From an uncultured Synergistia bacterium (lineage in GTDB: Bacteria > Eremiobacterota > SpSt-956 > JAKJGF01): 20,597 nucleotides of DNA. Positions 9,754 through 16,623 of the stretch are shown in pieces. Position 1 is the first letter of the stretch, and each line of letters opens with the position of its first letter. Where the stretch lies: the NCBI GenBank assembly GCA_937888925.1, contig CALARM010000648.1, positions 1-20,597 on the forward strand, read 5' to 3'. A program made the translations under genes and the position numbers. The notes beneath the pieces are model-generated. The model made no database searches, was not told where the DNA came from, and saw only the letters and a program-made list of their open reading frames with translations.

Positions 9754-10473
9754 TTATTTCTCCCCCAGAGATTTTATCAATTCATAGATTTTATCTTTAT
9801 TATCTCTGTCCTGAAAATATTTATAAATTATAGCTTTAAATCTATCGGCAGGGTAGAGGCAGCTTCTTTCTTCATCTTTTATAATGAGTTTTTCTTCCTC
9901 CAGGAAATTACATACATTATTTATAAAAGAAAATTTATCATTTTTTCCTCCCTGTTTTTCTTCTCTTGTATCGCGTAAATCTCTCCATGTTTTTGCTATG
10001 GCTGAAAAATTGAAATTATTCTCTTTACTTAATTTTTCAATATCTTCTATTTTTACAAGGGACTCGAATTTTTTTGTAACCTTTTCGTCAAGTTCTCTGA
10101 GCGTTACATATTCTTTTACAGTATCTATAGCAGATTCTTTGTAAAAAAGCGTTATAAGAGTCATTATTATAAAGTAACAGAGATACAGTTCGCTGTTTTT
10201 GTTAACATATGGTATTTTTCTTTTTAACTCTTCATTTGTATATCCGAAAATATTGTTGCCTGCTCCGGGGCAGATGAATAGTTTGTCTGAAAAATGATAC
10301 ACTTCCATATCGAATTTTTCCACAAAAAAATCCAGAAATTCTCCTACTTCTGAATTATCGAAATAGCTGCTGTAGAAATCTCTGTTTTTATTTTTACTTA
10401 CTTCTTCGCCGGAAATTAATAGTTTGAACAGATCTATAGCAGTTCCTGCAATCTCTCTTTCTGAAAAGTTCAT
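9754..10473 (-). CDS. jetB: Wadjet JetB-like (MksE-type) subunit
   Basis: Protein of 239 residues, predicted all-helical with a winged-helix-like C-terminal part. Assignment rests on size, on the N-terminal pattern with FLDFFVEKFDMEVYHFSDKLFICPGAGNNIFGY, which resembles the small DUF6063-type JetB proteins, and on its position between the JetA-like and JetC-like genes. In the family, JetB (equivalent of MukE/MksE) bridges the kleisin and the DNA in the SMC complex. The start is 1 base after the jetA stop with AGAGGT 7 bases upstream, and the end is 2 bases before jetC, so all three are translationally coupled. Confidence 0.8.
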   Translation of the reverse strand: MNFSEREIAGTAIDLFKLLISGEEVSKNKNRDFYSSYFDNSEVGEFLDFFVEKFDMEVYHFSDKLFICPGAGNNIFGYTNEELKRKIPYVNKNSELYLCYFIIMTLITLFYKESAIDTVKEYVTLRELDEKVTKKFESLVKIEDIEKLSKENNFNFSAIAKTWRDLRDTREEKQGGKNDKFSFINNVCNFLEEEKLIIKDEERSCLYPADRFKAIIYKYFQDRDNKDKIYELIKSLGEK

Positions 10474-10474
10474 A

Positions 10475-12019
10475 TTACATACCTCTGAATATAAGATTAT
10501 TTACTTTTATACCGTAATTCAGATCTATATAAGTATCAGGTTCGGATGTTATATAGATATTATTTATAACAGTGGATATATTTTCTTTTCTGAATATATC
10601 TTTTAAAATACTTTCTATTACTCCTGAAGCTTCTGCTCTGCTTTCATTTTCTTTTATGAGTCTGAATTCTTTAACATTATTGCCACAGTCTTTTCCATGA
10701 TTTAATTCTATGAGATAGGCTATAAAATCACCGTTACATATGACTTTATTTCCATATGTTTTTATTAGTTCTTCAACCCACATGGTAAGATCGAAGTTAT
10801 CAGTTTTTTCAAACATTTTGAGCATGTGAAATCCGTAGAATGTAAAATTGGATGAGACTCTTTTTTTAACAATGTCATCAATGGTTTCATGTTCTATTTT
10901 ATCGATTTTTTCACTTTCTTCATAACTATCCTTTTCATGATCATAAATAAGTTTTTGGGGACAAAATATATTCAAAGGATTAAAAGATTTTTTTATATAT
11001 GGCATAAAAAGTGGTTCCATAATAAATTTTAAAGCCTCCGGTTTATCTATATCTTCTGTGATACCGGTAAATTCCGTTTCAAAGGCAAAATGTTCTGAAA
11101 AAGGACTCTGCCTCCTCAGTGAGAGAATTTTTTCATATTCTCCAGATAAACCGACAGCTTCTTTCAACAATCTGAAATGTAACTCTATGACCTTATCTGT
11201 TTCATTCTGTATTTCTTTGAGATAATTAAAGGTACTCTGCTCCTGCCTCGTAAGTTTTGCATTACCTTCCATTTTACCTATATATTCCCTGTAGATATTT
11301 CTTATTAAAGTTTTTATTTCTCCGAAAAGTTCTCTTTCTTCTTCAATCTGACTTTCCACACTGACATAATAATTCTTATATGCGTCAATACTGTCTTTAC
11401 CTCCGTAAATCATAAGATCAAGAACGGTATTTTTTCTTTCCAGCTTTCTCTGGACTTCCATATTTAACCTGTTTAATGTTTCAAGAGCCATTTCAAAAGA
11501 ACCTGAATTAATCTGTTTTCTGAAAAGTAAAAGATTTATTGTAATCTGTGCTTCTTCGGGGAATTCTTTTGTCTTGAGAAAAAAATCTATTCCGTCTTTT
11601 GTTATATAGTAGAGAATATTGTTATCTTCTATTTTACTTCCTATTAATTTTACAAATTTTTCCTTATAACTATTGCTTATATAACTGTAATATTTGAATT
11701 TGAAATTATTTCCGTAATTCTGTAAATTATCCAGCACCATTACAGTGCATTTCTTTATTTCATCATATTTAAGTTCTTCTTTATAGGACTCTGTTATAAA
11801 AATTTTCAGGAATTCACATATATCTTTTAATGTTATATTTTTATATTTCAATTTCCCTTCATAGAGCAGAAAAGAAAGGACTGCAATACATAAAGATGGG
11901 ATGTAATATCTGTCCTGACTGTCTCTGAAGTTTCTGTGAATTTTAAAAAAGGGATAAAAAATCCTCATGTTTTCCATACGACTTTCCATATGGAGAATGA
12001 TGTCTTTTATATAGTCCAT
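10475..12019 (-). CDS. jetA: Wadjet JetA-like (MksF/kleisin-type) subunit
   Basis: Protein of 514 residues, helical, with no catalytic motif. The N-terminal third looks like a compact helical/winged-helix region (PSLCIAVLSFLLYEGKL and following), and the middle is rich in charged helices. This fits the JetA/DUF5716-type kleisin that links the JetC heads. Assignment is chiefly by gene order and size with JetB, JetC and JetD, so the family name is firmer than any residue-level claim. The start is supported by AGGGG about 9 bases upstream. It begins 18 bases after the jetD stop. Confidence 0.78.
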   Translation of the reverse strand: MDYIKDIILHMESRMENMRIFYPFFKIHRNFRDSQDRYYIPSLCIAVLSFLLYEGKLKYKNITLKDICEFLKIFITESYKEELKYDEIKKCTVMVLDNLQNYGNNFKFKYYSYISNSYKEKFVKLIGSKIEDNNILYYITKDGIDFFLKTKEFPEEAQITINLLLFRKQINSGSFEMALETLNRLNMEVQRKLERKNTVLDLMIYGGKDSIDAYKNYYVSVESQIEEERELFGEIKTLIRNIYREYIGKMEGNAKLTRQEQSTFNYLKEIQNETDKVIELHFRLLKEAVGLSGEYEKILSLRRQSPFSEHFAFETEFTGITEDIDKPEALKFIMEPLFMPYIKKSFNPLNIFCPQKLIYDHEKDSYEESEKIDKIEHETIDDIVKKRVSSNFTFYGFHMLKMFEKTDNFDLTMWVEELIKTYGNKVICNGDFIAYLIELNHGKDCGNNVKEFRLIKENESRAEASGVIESILKDIFRKENISTVINNIYITSEPDTYIDLNYGIKVNNLIFRGM

Positions 12020-12037
12020 TCGATTTTTCCCCTGAAC

Positions 12038-13216
12038 TCATTTACCGTAAATGTTTTTTAAGGAAGCAAATGAAAAAGCTTCCTGCGGAACATAAAGGTT
12101 ATTTCTGATAATTTCTTTGATTTTTTCCTGACAGGATGTCTCAAAATAATTATAGAAAGTAATAATATTTTCTTCTTTTATCTTCTGATTATGTTTGATT
12201 TTCGGGAGATTACTTTTTTCTGCCGTATTTATTAAATATATATAACCTTCTATGAATGGTTCTATATTGTATGCAGGGAATTTTTCCCTGAGGGACAGGA
12301 AAATATTAATTCCCTCGGCATCAAGATCTCCGTAATAAATATATTTATCTTTCTCTGTGAGATTATAATGGGTGACAAACTGAAAACTTGACGTTATTTT
12401 ATTACCTTCTCCGTAAATAATCATATATATATCCAGAGTGCTTTCCATATCAAAAATTAGATTTTTAAAAGACCAGAATGTATCTTTATTTTCAATAATC
12501 AAAATATTTTTTTCATCTTTATGATTTTTATTTATAAAACAGAAAAACGGTTCCTGGGTAGTGTAACAGTATAAATTTTCACAGGTAAGACATAAATTTT
12601 TAAGTATTTTTTCTCCTTTTGTTCTCTTCTCACTGCTGTTTTTTAAAAATTTTTCGTCATTAAAAAGCTCATAAGACCTTTCATTAACACTTATCATTTC
12701 TACAGGAATTTTTTTGAAAAATTCATTTATGATGAGTATATATTCTCTGTCTTCTCTATATTCTTCCTGGTGATGGAGGTAATATTTCATATCTATGGGG
12801 TGGACGAGTGTGAGTATTTCTTTTGTTATTTCTTTATCTTCTTTAATAGATTTTATAACTTTATATTTTTTTTTCAGTGGCGGATTCTGTCCGTTCCACG
12901 GAGAGCTTTTTATTTCTTCCAGCATATTATCTGCAATTAATGATTTTATGGAAATAACAAAATCTCTGTAGCCTTCGGGATGATGTAAATCTTCCCAGAA
13001 TTTTCTGTCTTTATTTTTTATAAATTCATATAATTCATGCAGAGATATATTAGTTTTTTCATATAATTGCAGATTGTTTTTCAGTATGTCACAGTATTTA
13101 TTCATTGATTCTCTGAGAATAAAAGGTTTTTCTGTAAACTTAATTTGATAATTTATTATTTTATCATAAAATATCTTTTTTACCAACTTTTTATCTGGAT
13201 ATTGGGTGTATTCCAT
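12038..13216 (-). CDS. jetD: Wadjet JetD-like Toprim nuclease
   Basis: Protein of 392 residues. The C-terminal Toprim fold shows the acidic set expected of JetD (DUF2220-like): Glu242 in LIIENKDTF, and Asp297, Asp299 and Glu301 in YYGDLDAEG. It is preceded by the family's RSYELFNDEKFL block at about 181-192. The N-terminal half is the DNA/complex-binding arm. JetD makes the double-strand cut in plasmids that the JetABC motor has reeled in. It is first in the operon, giving order D-A-B-C. No Shine-Dalgarno is visible, and the extended -10 at 13236-13244 would leave a leader of only about a dozen bases, so initiation is probably near-leaderless. Catalytic residues are intact, so the nuclease looks active. 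Confidence 0.88.
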   Translation of the reverse strand: MEYTQYPDKKLVKKIFYDKIINYQIKFTEKPFILRESMNKYCDILKNNLQLYEKTNISLHELYEFIKNKDRKFWEDLHHPEGYRDFVISIKSLIADNMLEEIKSSPWNGQNPPLKKKYKVIKSIKEDKEITKEILTLVHPIDMKYYLHHQEEYREDREYILIINEFFKKIPVEMISVNERSYELFNDEKFLKNSSEKRTKGEKILKNLCLTCENLYCYTTQEPFFCFINKNHKDEKNILIIENKDTFWSFKNLIFDMESTLDIYMIIYGEGNKITSSFQFVTHYNLTEKDKYIYYGDLDAEGINIFLSLREKFPAYNIEPFIEGYIYLINTAEKSNLPKIKHNQKIKEENIITFYNYFETSCQEKIKEIIRNNLYVPQEAFSFASLKNIYGK

Positions 13217-13235
13217 GAATTAATATATTATTAAT

Positions 13236-13244
13236 TTTATAGCA
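13236..13244 (-). promoter_or_regulatory. Predicted extended -10 promoter for the jetDABC operon
   Basis: On the minus strand the sequence reads TG-C-TATAAA, an extended -10 element, 19 bases upstream of the jetD ATG. The -35 region (about 13259-13264, ATAAAA) is weak, as is common with extended -10 promoters. The expected start of transcription is near 13229, giving a very short leader. Confidence 0.5.
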
Positions 13245-13281
13245 TATATGATATTTTGTTTTATTATTAAACATATAAATC

Positions 13282-13301
13282 CATAATATTGACATATTAT
13301 G
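13282..13301. promoter_or_regulatory. Operator-like perfect inverted repeat between jetD and the HTH-peptidase gene
   Basis: CATAATAT and ATATTATG flank the 4-base centre TGAC: 8-bp arms, perfect. The centre is part of the -35 hexamer TTGACA (13289-13294) of the rightward promoter. A further AAACATA/TATGTTT pair (13269-13275 and 13298-13304) overlaps it. A dimeric XRE-type repressor bound here would block its own promoter. Confidence 0.65.
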
Positions 13302-13317
13302 TTTGATATAGTAACAT
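13289..13317 (+). promoter_or_regulatory. Predicted sigma-70 promoter for the HTH-ImmA gene
   Basis: A perfect -35 TTGACA (13289-13294), a 17-base spacer and a -10 TAACAT (13312-13317), with transcription expected from about 13324. It lies inside the inverted repeat, which suggests autoregulation. It could serve the whole rightward set ykgJ2-hsdM-hsdM as well. Confidence 0.6.
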
Positions 13318-13356
13318 GATTATGGAAATTAGAAATAAATGAATGAGGTAAAAGAT

Positions 13357-14595
13357 ATGAGTTTCTCTAAAAAAGAATTAATAAATAATCTCCATCTGGC
13401 AAGAAAAAACAGTGGCTTGAGCCAGAATGAAGTGGCTGCTTATCTTGGTATTCCAAGAACTGCTATCTCTCAAATAGAAACAGGTAATAGAGATGTTAGT
13501 GCTCTTGAACTGGCAAGACTTGCAGATCTTTATGGACATAAAATATCTGATTTCTTTACCGATATATTTCAGGACAATGAAATATCCGTATTATTAAGGG
13601 CTTTACCTGATACACAGGAAGGAGAAAAAACAAAAGCAGTTATTAAGGAAAAGGTTAAGCTTATAAGAGAAATTATTAAACTCAGAGAATTAATGGATCT
13701 AAAAATGCTCATCCCTCTCCTTCCACAGTATCCGGTAAGGCCTCTGAGAACAAAATGGGATGCAGTCTTACAGGGAAAAGAACTTGCCCATCAGGAAAGA
13801 CAGAGACTTGATCTTGGAATTGCTTCAATAGATAATCTTCCTGCCATTATGGAAAAAGAAGGTTTAATGGTAGTAAAATTAGATATGCCTGATGATATTT
13901 CCGGTCTTACTTTCCGATTTAAAAATTCTATTATATGTGGTGTTAATTCCGAACATACCTATCAGAGAAAAAGATTTTCCCTTGCCCATGAATACTGCCA
14001 TGCCATCTGTGATTTATCTCTGGAGCCTGTAATAAGCAGTTTTATAAGCAAACAAAAAGAACTTAAAGAAATCAGAGCAAATGCCTTTGCTGCAGAACTT
14101 TTGATGCCACAGGAAGGTATTAAGAATTTTATAAGCAGTCTGGGAAAAGGCTATCCTTCCAGACCGTCTGAGAGTGTTTTTTGTGAAGGAACAGAAGAAG
14201 AAACTTTTGTAGAAGGAAGATTATCTCAGAAAGGGCGGGAAATAGATCTCTGGGATGTAAATCACCTGAGCAGATATTTTCATGTCAGTAAAGAATCCAC
14301 TTTATGGCAGTTATTTAATCTTAAACTGATAACAGAAGAAGAGAGAAAAGGTTTATTTGAACAAATGGATACACATTATGGAAAACAGATTGCCGGACTT
14401 GTTGGAAGTGAGAATTGTAGCAGGTGCGAACATGAAGTTTTTCATTCTGTCTGTATTAACCTGGTTCATCTTGCAAGTAAGGCTTTTAATAGAGATATTA
14501 TTTCTAAAAGTAAGTTTATTGAACTTGTGAGAATTGCCGGTTTTAGTGAGGATGAGGTTATAGTTACAAATTTAGAGAGGAAAACGCTATTATGA
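13357..14595 (+). CDS. XRE-family HTH regulator fused to ImmA/IrrE metallopeptidase
   Basis: Protein of 412 residues from the preferred start. An N-terminal XRE helix-turn-helix (about 10-66, with GLSQNEVAAYLGIPRTAISQIE) is joined to an ImmA/IrrE-type zinc peptidase. Its HEYCH motif gives ligands His211 and His215 with catalytic Glu212, and the downstream EIRANAFAAELLMP helix supplies the third ligand (about Glu238). The C-terminal part carries an odd C-x2-C-E-H-x3-H-x3-C cluster at about 354-366, possibly a metal or redox sensor. ImmA and IrrE cleave HTH repressors to trigger mobile-element or damage responses; here repressor and peptidase are one chain. An ATG at 13339 is in frame, but GAGGT at 13345-13349, 7 bases before 13357, favours the second Met. 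The gene is divergent from jetDABC and overlaps ykgJ2 by 4 bases. Confidence 0.9.
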   Translation: MSFSKKELINNLHLARKNSGLSQNEVAAYLGIPRTAISQIETGNRDVSALELARLADLYGHKISDFFTDIFQDNEISVLLRALPDTQEGEKTKAVIKEKVKLIREIIKLRELMDLKMLIPLLPQYPVRPLRTKWDAVLQGKELAHQERQRLDLGIASIDNLPAIMEKEGLMVVKLDMPDDISGLTFRFKNSIICGVNSEHTYQRKRFSLAHEYCHAICDLSLEPVISSFISKQKELKEIRANAFAAELLMPQEGIKNFISSLGKGYPSRPSESVFCEGTEEETFVEGRLSQKGREIDLWDVNHLSRYFHVSKESTLWQLFNLKLITEEERKGLFEQMDTHYGKQIAGLVGSENCSRCEHEVFHSVCINLVHLASKAFNRDIISKSKFIELVRIAGFSEDEVIVTNLERKTLL

Positions 14596-15092
14596 TAGAA
14601 ACAGATCTTAATAAGATTACTAAAATATCAGAAGAGAAAGAGGATGAAAACTGGGAGTTTCGTTCTTTTTTGAAATTTTGTAATATTCCCACAAAGAAAC
14701 TGGATAAAATTGTTAATAATTTATATAAGGAAGTATCAAGAAAAATAGATTGTACTGCCTGTGGAAATTGTTGTAAGAAAATCAGCCCTCTGTTAAATAT
14801 AAAAGAAATCAGAAAATTGTCAAAAACATTGGGAATAGCTTTTGAGCAATTTGAAGAGGAATATTTGCTTAAAGGTGAAGGAGGATTTCATTTTAATGTA
14901 AAACCCTGCCATTTTCTCCGGGATAATCTATGTTTATATTACGAATGCCGGCCAGAAGATTGCAGGTCTTATCCACATCTTCATAAAGATGATTTTATTT
15001 CCAGGTTAATTGGTGTAATAGAAAATTATTCTATCTGCCCTATTGTATTTAATGTTTATGAAAGATTAAAAGAGGAAATATGGCACAGATAA
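14592..15092 (+). CDS. YkgJ-family cysteine-cluster protein, copy 2
   Basis: Protein of 166 residues, paralogue of the gene at 1576-2154. Cysteines are C54-x2-C57-x2-CC60/61, C106, C114, C119, C124 and C149. The copy-1 positions corresponding to PCFEL and CAIC are partly lost (SPLLN, YSICP). Family function is unknown; metal binding is inferred from the CxxCxxCC core. The start codon overlaps the HTH-peptidase stop as ATGA, with an AGAGG tract 11 bases upstream, so the two proteins are made together. This coupling suggests a functional link to the regulator, for example sensing metal or redox state, but that is inference. It ends at WHR, probably the family's native C-terminus. Confidence 0.82.
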   Translation: MIETDLNKITKISEEKEDENWEFRSFLKFCNIPTKKLDKIVNNLYKEVSRKIDCTACGNCCKKISPLLNIKEIRKLSKTLGIAFEQFEEEYLLKGEGGFHFNVKPCHFLRDNLCLYYECRPEDCRSYPHLHKDDFISRLIGVIENYSICPIVFNVYERLKEEIWHR

Positions 15093-15138
15093 ATAATTTA
15101 AGATAGAATAACAATGTAATAATTTTCAGGAGTAAATA

Positions 15139-16623
15139 ATGTCAAAAATAACCCTTTCACAGTTAGAACAGTACCTCTGGGATGCGGCAAATATCCTGAG
15201 AGGCCCTGTAGATGCATCTGATTTTAAAACATATATCTTTCCCATGCTTTTTTTTAAACGTATTTCAGACGTATATGATGAAGAATACCGGAAAGCTCTT
15301 GAAGAATCCGGCGGAGATATTGAATATGCTTCTTTTGCGGAAAATCACAGATTTCTTATACCTTCAGGATGCCACTGGCAGGATATAAGAGAAAAAACTG
15401 TCAATGCAGGCGAATGTCTGACCTATGCCTTAAGAGAGATAGAAAAAGCAAATCCCGGCACACTTTACGGAATTTTCGGTGATGCCCAGTGGACAAATAA
15501 AGAAAGATTTCCTGACAGTCTCTTACTTAAACTCATAGAGCATTTCTCTATGTATAATCTTTCAAATTCCAATGTAGAACCTGATATTGCAGGTCAGGCC
15601 TATGAATATCTCATAAAGAAATTTGCAGATCTGTCAAATAAAAAAGCCGGTGAATTTTACACCCCAAGAAGTGTTGTAAAACTTATGACCCTGATTTTAA
15701 ACCCTTCGGAAAAAGATACTATTTATGACCCTGCCTGCGGTACAGGCGGTATGCTCCTTGAATCAGTAAATCAAGTCAAAGAAAAAAGCGGAGATATAAG
15801 GAAAATGAAACTTTACGGTCAGGAGAAAAATCTTACTACTTCCGCTATTGCCAGGATGAATCTCATTCTTCATGGTCTTGAAGATTTTAATATAGTAAGA
15901 AAAGATACCCTGAGAAATCCTGCATTTTTTGACGGAGATAAACTTGCCACCTTTGATTGTGTCATAGCGAATCCGCCATTTTCCCTGAAAAAATGGGGTA
16001 TGGAAATATGGACAAATGATCCCTATGGCAGGAATTTTGCCGGCCTTCCTCCTGAAACAAATGGCGATTATGCGTGGGTTCAGCATATGATATGTTCTAT
16101 GGCAAAACCTGATGGAAGAATGGCTGTAGTTTTACCCCACGGTGCACTGTTTCGCATGAATATGGAAGGTAATATAAGAAAGAAAATACTTGAGGAAGAT
16201 CTACTGGAAGGTGTTATAGGACTTGCGCCAAATCTCTTTTACGGCACCGGACTTTCTGCCTGCATTATGATTTTCCGAGCTAAAAAGCCTGCTCAAAAAA
16301 AGAAAAAGATAATCTTTATCGATGCTTCGAACCTTTATCAGAAGGGAAGGGATCAGAACAGTCTTCTGGAGGAACATATCAGAGAAATTTATAAGTTATA
16401 TAAAGATTATAAAGATGTAAAAGGTTCTGTTAAAATAGCACCTGCTGGGGATATTACAGAAAATGATTATAATCTGAATATACCTCTTTATGTGGAACCT
16501 CTTATGGAAGAAGAAGGAATTTCCATAGAAGAAGCTTTCTCTGATTTTAAAAGATCAGTGGAAGAAAGTTTTGCCTCGGAAGAGAAATTAAAAGAGTTTC
16601 TTGTAAAGGAGGGGTTAATCTGA
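15139..16623 (+). CDS. hsdM: Type I restriction-modification methyltransferase subunit HsdM, first copy
   Basis: Protein of 494 residues, full family length. An N-terminal HsdM helical domain (about 5-140) precedes the N6-adenine methyltransferase domain with GEFYTPR (171-177), SAM-binding motif I DPACGTGGM (197-205) and catalytic motif IV NPPF (278-281). HsdM methylates adenine using the target specified by HsdS and protects host DNA. The ribosome-binding site AGGAG lies 6 bases before the ATG. The gene follows ykgJ2 after 46 bases with no terminator, so it may share the regulated transcript. All key motifs are intact. Confidence 0.95.
   Translation: MSKITLSQLEQYLWDAANILRGPVDASDFKTYIFPMLFFKRISDVYDEEYRKALEESGGDIEYASFAENHRFLIPSGCHWQDIREKTVNAGECLTYALREIEKANPGTLYGIFGDAQWTNKERFPDSLLLKLIEHFSMYNLSNSNVEPDIAGQAYEYLIKKFADLSNKKAGEFYTPRSVVKLMTLILNPSEKDTIYDPACGTGGMLLESVNQVKEKSGDIRKMKLYGQEKNLTTSAIARMNLILHGLEDFNIVRKDTLRNPAFFDGDKLATFDCVIANPPFSLKKWGMEIWTNDPYGRNFAGLPPETNGDYAWVQHMICSMAKPDGRMAVVLPHGALFRMNMEGNIRKKILEEDLLEGVIGLAPNLFYGTGLSACIMIFRAKKPAQKKKKIIFIDASNLYQKGRDQNSLLEEHIREIYKLYKDYKDVKGSVKIAPAGDITENDYNLNIPLYVEPLMEEEGISIEEAFSDFKRSVEESFASEEKLKEFLVKEGLI

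Noticed and set aside
5348..13216. Housekeeping MukBEF/SMC condensin
   Set aside because: The adjacent Toprim JetD-like nuclease, the DNPFG Walker B form and the defence context point to Wadjet, not chromosome condensation.
13339..13356. Upstream start codon for the HTH-ImmA gene
   Set aside because: The ATG at 13357 has GAGGT at ideal spacing, whereas 13339 has only a weak purine tract; the extra six residues add no domain.
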